Source: Aliarcobacter sp.
GTDB taxonomy: Bacteria > Campylobacterota > Campylobacteria > Campylobacterales > Arcobacteraceae
Reading direction: 5' to 3'
NCBI GenBank assembly: GCA_028688995.1
Contig: JAQTXB010000002.1
Coordinates: 236,849-300,848 of the forward strand
DNA: 64,000 bases
Shown: positions 37,662 through 48,080 of the stretch, piece by piece
How positions within the stretch are numbered: position 1 is the stretch's first letter
How the letters are laid out: each line of letters starts with the position of its first letter
Translations under genes and position numbers: made by a program
Notes under the pieces: model-generated
Told to the model about the DNA's origin: nothing
Seen by the model: only the letters and a program-made list of their open reading frames with translations
Databases searched by the model: none

Positions 37662-39393
37662 GAGAGTTCAATCTAGCATGTCAAAAAAGAAAAGTATCAT
37701 TCCTGAGTTTATGGTAAATAATCCTGAAGATACTTTTCAATTCCTATTTCCCCTAAAAATTGTACTTGATGAAGACAAATTTGGTAATAGTCACTACGAA
37801 GTCGTTGTTAAAAATATGTCTAAAGATCAAATATTCACTTATCTAGTATCTCCAGAACTTCTATTTACTCACTATCCCCTTTGTAAATCATTTAAAAATG
37901 GTGAAAAAATTGAAAAAAATTTAAATAAAGATATTATAGATAAAAGCTTTAAAATAAATACAAAATTTGTAAATGAATTTAATTTAAAAAAGCTCAAACA
38001 TATTTTGGATAAAAAAACTATTGGAACTTTATTAGGATGGAACTATAAATTTTATGATGATGCAAAGAATATCAATTGTTATTTGGTTGAGCAAGATGAT
38101 ATTAAGATAATCATTCCTCACTTTGCGATAGGGATATATTACTATTTTAGGTTTTCTCAATTAAGAGAAGCTGTATTTGATTCTACTTTAAACGAACTAT
38201 ATATTATATGCGAAGATGATAGAGCCCATGCCAAAATAGTTTTACCAACTTATCGAACAGATGAAGATGCAGCTTTTATACACAGATATGCTTGTCAAAA
38301 AGACTCTATTAAAGAGTTTGATAATGTATCTAGATATATCCATAATTATTTGAAATTTATGCAAGAAAATAATTTAGATGACGATATATATAAAATGCAT
38401 TTAAAATTCAATTTTCCTATTAAAGAAAAGTTTCAAATTGACACTAAAAGTTCACTTGTTACAAATAAAGAAACAAATGAGAAGTATTACTTTATTCATG
38501 AAATCACAAATGATTATTCAGATATAGGATTTGAAAAACTAACAAAAATTATAGAGAATAATAAAGTTATCTTAAATTTAGGAGATTTAGAGAATCTTCC
38601 AAAAGTAGAAAAGGATATCCCTAATGAGACATCTGAAGTATTAAAAATAACACATGCAAGTAAAAAAAATACACAAACGTATCATCAAAAAGACAGAAAG
38701 AAAAGTTGTGGTAGTTTAAAAAATATACCTGTAGAGGAAGAATCTTCAACAAGAGATATTATAGAAGATTTACTAAAAATTTATAAAGAACAGCAAACTA
38801 ATGATATAACTCATCAAAGCTTAACAGAGTCATCTTCTAAAGGGAATAAAACTATTAGGAAAGTTGTTATTTCAAGTGAATTTATAAAAGAATCTACCGC
38901 TAAACCTTTAAAAGAAATAGATAATTTTGTAGTTTTCAATCAATATATAAACTTTTTACGACTACGTCTTGATATAAAAGATTTTCAGTTAAATGAAAAA
39001 AAAGATTTACCTCAATATACACTTGAGGATAATAATGGTGAAACAAAAATAAATCCAAAATGTAAAATTAAAAAAAGACCTAGACAATATTTAACAGCAA
39101 CATTTAAATATGAGAATTCTTATGTTGGACTATTAGAATTAGAAAACAATCCATTTTCTGGAAATTCTACTTGGGTAATAATTTCAAATACACAAATAAA
39201 AACTGAAAATTTTGATTTCTTTATGAATCTATATTTTAAAAAAGATATGGGAATAGATAATATACTAAAAAAACATTCTCAAACTAATCCTAAATTTAGA
39301 AAAAAGAATCATGAAAGAAATGAAACTCTTGATGATATACAGCTTGCAAAATGGTATGTAGGATTATTAGGGAAAATTGCTATCACTAGATGA
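37654..39393 (+). CDS. TnsE-like transposition protein
   Basis: Up to 579 residues; Met9 (37678) is an alternative start outside the TnsB-like repeats. By eye it follows Tn7 TnsE: a central IIIPHFAIGIYYYFRFSQLR segment resembles the TnsE IPQLELARSLFLINSYFCRS region, a low-complexity linker follows (about 330-410), and the C-terminus holds FNQYINFLR, RPRQYLTATF with GLLELENN, and a final KNHERNETLDDIQLAKW resembling the NHP...WA end of TnsE. TnsE directs Tn7 to replicating and conjugal DNA. Its place next to the end opposite tnsABC, in the opposite orientation, is unusual. Remote similarity only; a cargo gene is the alternative. Confidence 0.55.
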   Translation: MITRVQSSMSKKKSIIPEFMVNNPEDTFQFLFPLKIVLDEDKFGNSHYEVVVKNMSKDQIFTYLVSPELLFTHYPLCKSFKNGEKIEKNLNKDIIDKSFKINTKFVNEFNLKKLKHILDKKTIGTLLGWNYKFYDDAKNINCYLVEQDDIKIIIPHFAIGIYYYFRFSQLREAVFDSTLNELYIICEDDRAHAKIVLPTYRTDEDAAFIHRYACQKDSIKEFDNVSRYIHNYLKFMQENNLDDDIYKMHLKFNFPIKEKFQIDTKSSLVTNKETNEKYYFIHEITNDYSDIGFEKLTKIIENNKVILNLGDLENLPKVEKDIPNETSEVLKITHASKKNTQTYHQKDRKKSCGSLKNIPVEEESSTRDIIEDLLKIYKEQQTNDITHQSLTESSSKGNKTIRKVVISSEFIKESTAKPLKEIDNFVVFNQYINFLRLRLDIKDFQLNEKKDLPQYTLEDNNGETKINPKCKIKKRPRQYLTATFKYENSYVGLLELENNPFSGNSTWVIISNTQIKTENFDFFMNLYFKKDMGIDNILKKHSQTNPKFRKKNHERNETLDDIQLAKWYVGLLGKIAITR

Positions 39394-39440
39394 ATCTATA
39401 GAAGATATACCATTTATTTGAACAATTATCTAAAAGCCAG

Positions 39441-39469
39441 AATGTTTAAAAAACTGTCTAATAAACATT
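39441..39469. terminator. Weak hairpin between convergent genes
   Basis: AATGTTTA at 39441-39448 pairs with 39462-39469 across a 13-nt loop, between the tnsE-like gene and the sspH stop codon. AT-rich and short, so only a possible terminator. Confidence 0.35.
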
Positions 39470-42400
39470 ACATAGTTGGCAATTTTCTTATAATATTATC
39501 AATATATTCATCACGTATAAATGCAGATTGAATAAACTGTTTTTTGCCTGCAAATTTAGTTATCATATGTCCATATCCAAGTAATTTTTCTGCACCAGAT
39601 TCATCAATAATAATATTAGAATTTTTCTCAGTATCAACTCTTAACGCAAATTTTGCACCTAAATTTGCTCTTAATATCATTGGTACTACTGTATTATCAG
39701 GTCTTTGAGTACTAATAACTAAATGTATTCCTGCAGCTCTAGCTTTTCCTGCAAGTCTTTGTATTAAATCACTTGCACTTCTTTTAAATTCATCATCAAG
39801 CATCCAGTCAGCAAATTCATCAAATATAAATACAATTCTTCCTAATTTATTATTTGACTTGTTATTGTATTTAATTAAATTATTAACACCTATATCTTTA
39901 AAAAGACTATATCTTTTTTCCATTTCTTCAACTACATCATGTAACTTTTTAATTGCTAAATCTTTATTAGTAATTATTCCATCTTCATCAAGATAAGGAA
40001 TGTTTTTATACCTAGTAAATTCAACTTGTTTAGGATCTACTAAAATCAATTCTAATTCATCTATTTTATTAGTTCTTATCAAATCAATAATAAAAATATT
40101 CAATAGAACACTTTTACCACTTTTTGTCATTCCTGCTATTAATGCATGAGGATCTTCACTATCAAGATTGTAATATACAACACTATTATTTTCTTCATTT
40201 CTACCAAGTAATATTTTTGTATTTCCAAACCCTTCACTTAATTCTCTATCAACTAAACAATCTTCATAATAAATAGTTTGTCTTTCATTTCTTTGAAAAA
40301 TTAAATCATAAGAACCTGGCACAACTTCAACTCTTAAAAGCTTCAATCTTTCAACAGATAAAAAGTCATTAGCCATTTTATAAAAAATCGATTCATTCCA
40401 TCCTAATTCAGGTTCTAATGAAATACGAATAGCATTAGGAGTAAATAAATACTTCATTATCTTTGCTCTATATTTGTGATGCAAGACTACTTTTCTAACT
40501 GCAGCTGATATACTTTCACCTTCATTCTCTTCATTTCTTCTTTTTAATTCTTTAATTTTTTGTTCATCTTCAGTATTGTTATCAATAATATTCTCTTTTA
40601 ATTCAATTTCATCTTCAAATAATTTTTCATCTATTTCTACAGTTTCAATAGATAATAATGAATTACTCTGTTCATTTTTTATATTTCCATAAGTAGGTAA
40701 ATTTAATTCATCAAACTTTAAATTAATAGTAGGCATTGACTCAACCATTGAAACAATCGATTTAGATCCTATTACATATTGAGTAATATCATCTTTAACT
40801 TCTTGATAGTTATCTTCATGGTCATATACAAATACATATGACATACCTCTAACTTTATATTTAATTGTTTTATCAAGTCTAATTTTATTTCTTATATCTT
40901 CTGAAGTTAAATTATTATCAAAACTTTTATGATGCGTTTCTACTATTAAATCTGAAATCTTTGCTAACCAATACTCTTTATCATAATAATCATTCTCTTC
41001 AAAAACTTTTTTTATATGATTATATGAATCTTTTGTTTGTTGAAATGATTTTTTTGCTAATTTAGGTCTTACTGCTTCATTGCAGAATTTTACTTCAATT
41101 ATATCTACATAAATAGTAGATAAATCATTATCTTCAAAAATAGGTGTAATAGATAATATATCAGCTAATACATTATTCTGATCCATAAGTAATTTTTCTT
41201 CAGAATTAATACTAGATAAAAACCAATCTGCATAATCATCAATATAAATCATTACATTTTTTTTATTTGTACAATTTTCTAGAATACTTTTTGTAAGTAC
41301 TAATCCTAACATTTCATTTGCAAATTTACCTCTACCTATAGCTTTTAATAAAACATCTCCAGAAAGTTCATTAGCAGATTTAATGATTGCATCTACAGAA
41401 GATTTAATTACTTGATTATCAACATTAAATTCTTCAAATTTTTTAATTAAATGATTTTCTAATAGTATTGTGTTAGCTTTTGATGATATTACTAAATTTC
41501 TATTTATATGACGAGCTTTACGATACTTAATAACATTTGCGCCAAACTCTTCTAAAATCTTCTTATCTAAAAGAGAATCTAAATTAACAACCCAGTCAGT
41601 TCTTTTATGTATTGCTGCTAAATCTGAAGATAGATTTTGATGACCTCTATCTATATTTAATGTTGGTATTTTATTTTTATAATCATCTTTATTTGAACTC
41701 ATTGTTAAATATAATAAGTCATAAAAAGAACTAGTCAATTCTGTTTTTGCTGGAGATACTAAATATTTACCTACAGTTAGTTCTTTTTCTGTCATATATT
41801 TTCTTTTAGTCCACATATTAGGATGATAATCAAATAAATCATAAGATATATCTAATATTTGATTCCTAAATTCAAGTTTTGCTTTAGAAGATACAAAATC
41901 ATTTAAAAATGCAATATTTAGCTGATCATTTACACTATCAAGTTGTTTAAAACTTTGATCAAAAGCATTTAGTCTTATATTTGATAAGAATGAAACTTCA
42001 TTATATTCTAAAGCTTCTTCTGAATCTTTAGAATTTTGATCAACTAAAAAAGATCTGTACATTTTTCTAATATGTGAAATGTCCTTAGCATCATCATTTA
42101 AGTATATTTCAAAACTATTGTTTTCATTTACAAAATCTAATGACATTAATTTCTTCATAAATTTCACTGGGAAATCATAATTATTTACAGCATGAAGTAA
42201 TATTTTTAAACTACTTTGCTTGTGATTATTTAATGATAAATAGTTTTCTATAACCTTTGTTAGTATAGTTGTTTGCACTGATGGATCAGTACTTTGTCCA
42301 CTCTCAAGATAGTTTTTCACTGGATCAAGAATAGTATAATCATCACATACTTCTGAAATATGAAGTAAGCTTTCTTCTTTTGTATTAGCATTAAATAACC

Positions 42401-44639
42401 TAAATACTTCTGGATAATAAGGTGTATAAAAACTTTGTTCAAGATCGCTGAAGAATAAATCTTCTTTTATCATAGAAATATCATCTGACTTTATATATGC
42501 ATCAATAAAACTAAATGCATATTTTAATTTAACAAAGTAAGATATTAATCGTAAAGGATGATATGAAGGAATAATAACTGAATCTTCTTTTCCAACTCTT
42601 ATAGTTAATAAAGAAAGAAATTCTTCAATAACATCTTTCTTGAATTTATCATTATCGCTATTTTCATAAAGGAAAGTACTTAACTTTATATAACTTTTGC
42701 TGAATTCTTCAATTTTCATAAAATCAAAATGATTTTTTTCAATATTACTTTTTATATCTAAATGCTCTAATATCAATAAATATTCATTTAAATATTTTTT
42801 AATAAGCTCATTAAATTCTTTAAATTTTTCTGCATCTAATATTTCTTTTGCTACTTTTATTATGCTTTTACTTGAAGGTGCATTATCTTGACATTTTTTT
42901 GGAAATAAAATATAACCTGAATTACTACCTCTACTTTCAAGAGAACTAAAATCAAATAAACTTAGTGGTTTTTTTTCACCTTTTTCAGAACCAGTTGCTC
43001 TATATACAATATTTCCATATAAACAATTACTTTTTAAATGTAATTGTATTGAATCAATATCATCCTTATAACCGCTTAATAAGCTATTTGGCTCAAAAGA
43101 CCAAATTAATTTTCTTTCAGCAACTTTTTTTCTGTCAACATCTTTTGCTTCAAATATAAAATGTAATTCATTTGCAGATTTAGAGAGACTTCCTTTCTTA
43201 TATTTTTTGATTACTTGATCTTTTCTATCTTTATCTAGTTTACTTTCAACTCTTTCTTCAATTTCTGTAATAAATTTAAAATCAAAATAAATATTTTCTG
43301 AAATAACATTTAATACAGAATATCTTCTATTTAAGTAATTTATAGCATATTTAGAATAATTTCTCATAATTGCTTTTGCTTGTGACTGTTTTAATGAAAC
43401 ACAAATATGATCTATATTTTCACCATCAGATTTTAATTTTTTTACTGTTTCTAATACACCTAAAATAAAATCACTAGATTTTGTTTGAGTGGGATATAAA
43501 AACTTATCCCATTTACTTCTTAAAGATCTATTGTCTTCTATAATAACTTTATATTTGATATATATAGGTTCTAATATAGATTTTAAACTATCTCTTTCTT
43601 TTGCAGGTAATTCATCATAATGGAATAAATTTTCTTTTTCATTATCAGTAATATCAGCATCTTTTTCTGATAGTAATTCAATAGTACTCGAACCAAGTTT
43701 TTGAGTCGTATCTGTTTTTGTTTTTTGAAATAATCTAAATATAGAGTCATTATACCAATCTAACTGACTAAATAAATACTTATTTTTTGCAATTTCTCTT
43801 GAATCCGCTTTTATAAATCTTTCAATTAATTCTTGTTTACTATTATCTAATACTTTAAATTCATCATCAATTTCTTTAGTATCAATATCTTTATAATATT
43901 TCTCTTCTAATTCCTCAATAGTAAGAGTCTTATTACCTACTCTTTTTGATAGAGCTGCCGAAATTGTTTTTATTGGTTTTATAAGTTTTTTTATATCTTT
44001 TTGATTAATAGAATCCATTTTTTTTAATGACTCAAAACATTTATGGCATTTAAATGAATTTAATTTATCTAAGGACAATCCCATAGCATCTTCTAAAGGA
44101 TAACCTTCATCTTCCATAAATTTTAAAATAGATTCAATAAATTTTTCCATTTCAAAAGGACTTAACTCTTCTATTTCTTTTAAAAGTACTTTTGAAATAT
44201 TTTTGATATTTTGTTTAGATTTACTATTCAAAATATTACTTTCTATTAAATCAATAATATATTCAAACTCAACACCAATATCATCTGGAGTTAATGTATT
44301 TATGTCATTTAATGTATCAATTGTATCATTTGTTACAAAAACTAAATATGAAATTTTATTTAATTCAACAGAAGAGTTTTTAACATTTTCATTACGATAC
44401 TGTGCCATTATTTCATGATTTGCATTGATACAATTATCACTAGTACTATTCAAATTTAATTTATCATCAACCAACAGTAGTATATTGTATTGTTTATTAG
44501 AAGAAAAATATTTTATTAAAGATTCAAATATAAAAGTAGGATAATTTCTTAAAATAAATTTTCCACTTGTTCCATCAGCATTTGATATTTGACTATCTTT
44601 AATAATCTTATTTATGATGTATTTACTTATAAGACTCAT
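39468..44639 (-). CDS. sspH: FtsK/HerA-type translocase of phosphorothioation-dependent restriction (SspH/DptH)
   Basis: 1723 residues, last gene of the defence operon. The C-terminal motor has Walker A AGMTKSGKS near residue 1502, Walker B GRIVFIFDEFADWML near 1600 and VISTQRPDNTVVPMILRANL, typical of FtsK-like ATPases. The 1,400-residue N-terminal part is family-specific. A cluster KCHKC (about 200-204) could bind metal. Size and position match DptH, the helicase-like subunit of the restriction module that attacks DNA lacking phosphorothioate. Starts 3 nt after sspG. Confidence 0.85.
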   Translation of the reverse strand: MSLISKYIINKIIKDSQISNADGTSGKFILRNYPTFIFESLIKYFSSNKQYNILLLVDDKLNLNSTSDNCINANHEIMAQYRNENVKNSSVELNKISYLVFVTNDTIDTLNDINTLTPDDIGVEFEYIIDLIESNILNSKSKQNIKNISKVLLKEIEELSPFEMEKFIESILKFMEDEGYPLEDAMGLSLDKLNSFKCHKCFESLKKMDSINQKDIKKLIKPIKTISAALSKRVGNKTLTIEELEEKYYKDIDTKEIDDEFKVLDNSKQELIERFIKADSREIAKNKYLFSQLDWYNDSIFRLFQKTKTDTTQKLGSSTIELLSEKDADITDNEKENLFHYDELPAKERDSLKSILEPIYIKYKVIIEDNRSLRSKWDKFLYPTQTKSSDFILGVLETVKKLKSDGENIDHICVSLKQSQAKAIMRNYSKYAINYLNRRYSVLNVISENIYFDFKFITEIEERVESKLDKDRKDQVIKKYKKGSLSKSANELHFIFEAKDVDRKKVAERKLIWSFEPNSLLSGYKDDIDSIQLHLKSNCLYGNIVYRATGSEKGEKKPLSLFDFSSLESRGSNSGYILFPKKCQDNAPSSKSIIKVAKEILDAEKFKEFNELIKKYLNEYLLILEHLDIKSNIEKNHFDFMKIEEFSKSYIKLSTFLYENSDNDKFKKDVIEEFLSLLTIRVGKEDSVIIPSYHPLRLISYFVKLKYAFSFIDAYIKSDDISMIKEDLFFSDLEQSFYTPYYPEVFRLFNANTKEESLLHISEVCDDYTILDPVKNYLESGQSTDPSVQTTILTKVIENYLSLNNHKQSSLKILLHAVNNYDFPVKFMKKLMSLDFVNENNSFEIYLNDDAKDISHIRKMYRSFLVDQNSKDSEEALEYNEVSFLSNIRLNAFDQSFKQLDSVNDQLNIAFLNDFVSSKAKLEFRNQILDISYDLFDYHPNMWTKRKYMTEKELTVGKYLVSPAKTELTSSFYDLLYLTMSSNKDDYKNKIPTLNIDRGHQNLSSDLAAIHKRTDWVVNLDSLLDKKILEEFGANVIKYRKARHINRNLVISSKANTILLENHLIKKFEEFNVDNQVIKSSVDAIIKSANELSGDVLLKAIGRGKFANEMLGLVLTKSILENCTNKKNVMIYIDDYADWFLSSINSEEKLLMDQNNVLADILSITPIFEDNDLSTIYVDIIEVKFCNEAVRPKLAKKSFQQTKDSYNHIKKVFEENDYYDKEYWLAKISDLIVETHHKSFDNNLTSEDIRNKIRLDKTIKYKVRGMSYVFVYDHEDNYQEVKDDITQYVIGSKSIVSMVESMPTINLKFDELNLPTYGNIKNEQSNSLLSIETVEIDEKLFEDEIELKENIIDNNTEDEQKIKELKRRNEENEGESISAAVRKVVLHHKYRAKIMKYLFTPNAIRISLEPELGWNESIFYKMANDFLSVERLKLLRVEVVPGSYDLIFQRNERQTIYYEDCLVDRELSEGFGNTKILLGRNEENNSVVYYNLDSEDPHALIAGMTKSGKSVLLNIFIIDLIRTNKIDELELILVDPKQVEFTRYKNIPYLDEDGIITNKDLAIKKLHDVVEEMEKRYSLFKDIGVNNLIKYNNKSNNKLGRIVFIFDEFADWMLDDEFKRSASDLIQRLAGKARAAGIHLVISTQRPDNTVVPMILRANLGAKFALRVDTEKNSNIIIDESGAEKLLGYGHMITKFAGKKQFIQSAFIRDEYIDNIIRKLPTM

Positions 44640-44642
44640 ACT

Positions 44643-46166
44643 TTATTTTCTCCCATATCTATTTATTACATATGCATATCCATCAGATTTATTTTCTAGT
44701 AAACCTAAAGCGCGTAATCTTTCAAATAATCTTTTTTCATTTTTCTTAAAGTCATTTTCTGAATATGTTTCAGTTAATAAATCTGAATGCTTATTACTTA
44801 TAATGAAACCATATTTTTTATATAAAAGATCTATGAATTCTTGAAATGTAATTCTCTTATTTACATTAATTAACACTAGTGTTTTTAACCATTCATCGCT
44901 TGCAAGATATCTATAACTATTTGTTTTTTTAACACTAGCTAAACCTACTCCTTTGAATAATACTCTATGAATAGAAGTCAAGTCAGACTTAGCTTTTTTT
45001 AAAATCTCTTTCCAAATTTCTTCTCTTATTTCAACTAAATTTATATTGTCTTCATCTTGATTATCTTCATCATAATAATTGAGTTCATCTTTTAATTTTT
45101 TCAATAGAACTTCTTTATCACTTACAATATTAAGTTGATCCATATAATCATTAAATACTTTAGATAAAGCTTCTAGTGGTAAATCTTCATTAATTTTATA
45201 TATCTGTCTTGAAGATTTTCTAACATGATCACTATTAGGTGCTATTAACTCAACAGGATATACAACTTTTATATCTTCATTATTAAGGTTACTAGATTTA
45301 ACTATTTCTAAAGATTTTGTTAGTATAAAATGTACCATATAATATGCAGAAATAGAAGATAAATGTTCAAAAATATCATTCTGACTAATATTTAACTCAA
45401 ACAATTTTATTAAATCATCCACTAATTGATCAAATAATTCATGACTATCTGTTCCTAAAAATCCTAATTCACGCTCATCAGCATAAATATTAGAATCATC
45501 TCTTAATATATTTAATAAAGAATTCCATCGTTTATTTTGTGAGGATCTTTTATAAGATTCAAGTATTAGTTCTTTTAACTTTTCAACATTTTTACCTCTA
45601 CTAACCATCAAATACAAAACTTCTCCTCCACGAGAAAAGAATCTTCTATCTATTGTAAATGCATCTTTTCTATTATTTACATCTACAAATAAAGTATCAA
45701 AGGAAAAAGGGAATAAAAACTTACTTGTCCATCTTCTAGCTGTATTTAAACCTAAAGAAGCTTTTCTTAATAGTTGTATTGAATGATAAAACACATCAAC
45801 TGTTTCAAATCTTTCTTTTAGATGTTTATAGCAATAAGGATTTTCAGATTTTTCTGAAAGTGTTTTTTCTATTTCTTTCCATTTATTAACTTCTTCTTCT
45901 GATGATTTTACAATAAATTCTAGTTCCGGAAAATTATATAAAATTGTTCTTATCTGCATGTCTTTTTTATATGATACAGTTGATAAATCTTTATCAAATA
46001 GTCTATCTTTTCTTTCATGACTTGCACATACATTTAAAAACTCTAAAGCTAATAGTTCCTTATCTTGATCTTCTTTAATTCTATGAAACCAAATTAACTC
46101 TTGTAAAAAAGGTGTTGATAAATTCTTACCATATTTTTCTTTTAATATTTTAGCTTTCGTAAACAT
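44643..46166 (-). CDS. sspG: Phosphorothioation-dependent restriction protein (SspG/DptG)
   Basis: About 507 residues, soluble, mostly helical, without a nucleotide-binding motif. Assigned by size and by its place between the P-loop protein (SspF) and the FtsK-like protein (SspH), the invariant order in DptFGH and SspFGH modules. Met3 (46166) is preferred over Met1 (46172) because AGGAA would be immediately next to Met1. The gene overlaps the sspF stop. I recognise few intrinsic motifs, so the name rests on context. Confidence 0.75.
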   Translation of the reverse strand: MFTKAKILKEKYGKNLSTPFLQELIWFHRIKEDQDKELLALEFLNVCASHERKDRLFDKDLSTVSYKKDMQIRTILYNFPELEFIVKSSEEEVNKWKEIEKTLSEKSENPYCYKHLKERFETVDVFYHSIQLLRKASLGLNTARRWTSKFLFPFSFDTLFVDVNNRKDAFTIDRRFFSRGGEVLYLMVSRGKNVEKLKELILESYKRSSQNKRWNSLLNILRDDSNIYADERELGFLGTDSHELFDQLVDDLIKLFELNISQNDIFEHLSSISAYYMVHFILTKSLEIVKSSNLNNEDIKVVYPVELIAPNSDHVRKSSRQIYKINEDLPLEALSKVFNDYMDQLNIVSDKEVLLKKLKDELNYYDEDNQDEDNINLVEIREEIWKEILKKAKSDLTSIHRVLFKGVGLASVKKTNSYRYLASDEWLKTLVLINVNKRITFQEFIDLLYKKYGFIISNKHSDLLTETYSENDFKKNEKRLFERLRALGLLENKSDGYAYVINRYGRK

Positions 46167-47964
46167 TACCATTTCCTATTTCTATTTCATTAAATTGTAA
46201 AGTACCTTCTTTATCATTTAGTATAAAAAGATTAAATGTTTCATCTATTTCTTCTTCATTTAAAATATGATTTACTATTTGTGATTTAAAGGTTAAAACA
46301 CGTTCATAATACTCCACAGAGAAACTAGTAGGTAATATTCCATCTGAAATTCTACATAAGAATTCAAACATATGAAGATCAAGTTCTAAATTAGCTATAT
46401 CCTCTCCTCCATATTGAATAGTTAAATTAACTTTACAATATTCATCATCAAAGCCATTAGTAAGTTTTAAACTAACTCCTTCATTTGAACTTTTCTTATT
46501 AAATACTATTTCTTCTATTATTTCAGAAGATAGTTTTGATATAGTACCAGTAAGTGATGTAGCAATATATAACCTATCATTTGCATCTTTACTTATTAAC
46601 TCACCTAGGAAAACTCTATTTAACCCAAGAGCTAGTTCTTTTATAATACTCTTTTGTGGACTTTTACCATCTTTTAAAGATAATACAACTTCATTATAAA
46701 ACTTGTCAGCATGTTTATAAGCTATCAATTCACTTCTGTTAATTTCTATATTCTCTAATTTTAGTTGATTATGAATATTAAAAAACAAGTGTCTCCTAAA
46801 GAAAATTAAAAATTCTTGTATCTCTTTATTAGAATCTTCTTCATTATTTGTAGATTCTTCATCACTTCCATTTAAATAGTTGATTTTTTTATTTTTGAAT
46901 AAATCTAGATTAATAAATGGATTATTTAATTCTCTATTATATAAATCTTCATTTTTTATATCTCCAAATAGTAAAAAACCATCTATATTATTGGTTGTTT
47001 CAAATCCTATTCTTAGTTCTCTCAGCTCTTTAAAAGGACTTTCTTCTCTTTTACTCTTTGAAAGATTTTCACCAAAAATATTATTATAAATAGATGCATC
47101 TATCTTTAAATTTGATGTTTTAAAATGTTCAATAGCAGTTTCACAATTATTGAAAATCTTTTTCTCACCCTTGTATCCTAAAATTGTATTTGCAATTAGC
47201 ATAAACAATTTTCTTAATGTAATATGATTATAATTTAAATCACATGTCCTGATAATATTTATTAGTTGTTGTTGAATATTTTTTTCTTTTAATAATCTAA
47301 TATTAGAATGTATTGGACAAAATATTTCTTCATTTGTCAAACTAGGACAAGAGCTTTCATATTCATCACAATAATTTAAAATTTCATTTAACAATAGTTC
47401 AAAATTTTTAGAAGATGAAGTTTGACTTAAATCTAATAATATTAGAGCATTATCACTACTATTCATTTCAATATGTTCTTCTATATTATTTAACAAATCG
47501 AGGAAGTGTGGTTTTATGTCTAGATAGTCTCTTAGTGTATCTGTTAGAATTCCATCATTTGCAGCTATAAAATAAAGATCATTTGAATTTCCATGTATAG
47601 ACTTATACAATCCATCTAAAACATTCTCTCTATCAATTTGTTCAATTTCCGTAAAATCTTTTATAAACTTGATCTGGTATTTATCAAAACTTAATTCAGG
47701 TATATAATCACTCCAAGTTGAATTATTTTTATTTAAAGTTTCATATAGTTTTCTTAATAAATATGTTTTACCATCACCAGCTGAACCTGAGATTATTATA
47801 GATTTTGCTTCTTCAATAAAAAAGTTATATAATCTTACAAATAAACCATTATCAATATTTATTTCATCGACACCTAGTTTTTCAGCATATTTTGTAACAT
47901 GTTCATCATAAGATGCTTTGTTTTGAGAAGTAGGAGCATAAGCAGCGAGTAGTTTAAAAAACAT
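46150..47964 (-). CDS. sspF: P-loop phosphorothioation-dependent restriction protein (SspF/DptF)
   Basis: 604 residues. Walker A SGSAGDGKTYLL at about 59-70; a Walker B candidate NALILLDLSQ lies near 170. CxxC-like residues CDEYESSC and CPIH (about 195-215) may bind zinc, a feature often seen in DptF. It is probably the first subunit of the restriction complex with SspG and SspH. The 116-nt gap before it contains a likely separate promoter. Confidence 0.82.
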   Translation of the reverse strand: MFFKLLAAYAPTSQNKASYDEHVTKYAEKLGVDEINIDNGLFVRLYNFFIEEAKSIIISGSAGDGKTYLLRKLYETLNKNNSTWSDYIPELSFDKYQIKFIKDFTEIEQIDRENVLDGLYKSIHGNSNDLYFIAANDGILTDTLRDYLDIKPHFLDLLNNIEEHIEMNSSDNALILLDLSQTSSSKNFELLLNEILNYCDEYESSCPSLTNEEIFCPIHSNIRLLKEKNIQQQLINIIRTCDLNYNHITLRKLFMLIANTILGYKGEKKIFNNCETAIEHFKTSNLKIDASIYNNIFGENLSKSKREESPFKELRELRIGFETTNNIDGFLLFGDIKNEDLYNRELNNPFINLDLFKNKKINYLNGSDEESTNNEEDSNKEIQEFLIFFRRHLFFNIHNQLKLENIEINRSELIAYKHADKFYNEVVLSLKDGKSPQKSIIKELALGLNRVFLGELISKDANDRLYIATSLTGTISKLSSEIIEEIVFNKKSSNEGVSLKLTNGFDDEYCKVNLTIQYGGEDIANLELDLHMFEFLCRISDGILPTSFSVEYYERVLTFKSQIVNHILNEEEIDETFNLFILNDKEGTLQFNEIEIGNGNVYES

Positions 47965-48080
47965 TTATATTCCTAAATATTATAATTGGAGTTATTATAA
48001 TTGAATTAGTATTTAAAAGTTATTAATAAATAATATTTCTTAAACTTTATACATGCTGTATTGAAAAAAATTTTATAATC
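47965..48080 (-). promoter_or_regulatory. Internal promoter region before sspFGH
   Basis: This is the only gap over 100 nt inside the defence operon. On the minus strand it holds ATGTATAAAG and two TATAATA-like boxes, and a weak AGGAATATAA before the sspF ATG. Separate control of the restriction half from the modification half would be sensible but is inferred. Confidence 0.4.

Noticed and set aside
39394..39467. Transposon end between the tnsE-like gene and sspH
   Set aside because: No terminal repeat or duplication; the gene at 37654 is therefore inside the element.
44614..44844. Plus-strand 76-codon frame across the sspG/sspH junction
   Set aside because: Antisense to two well-supported genes, with no ribosome binding site or recognisable protein features.
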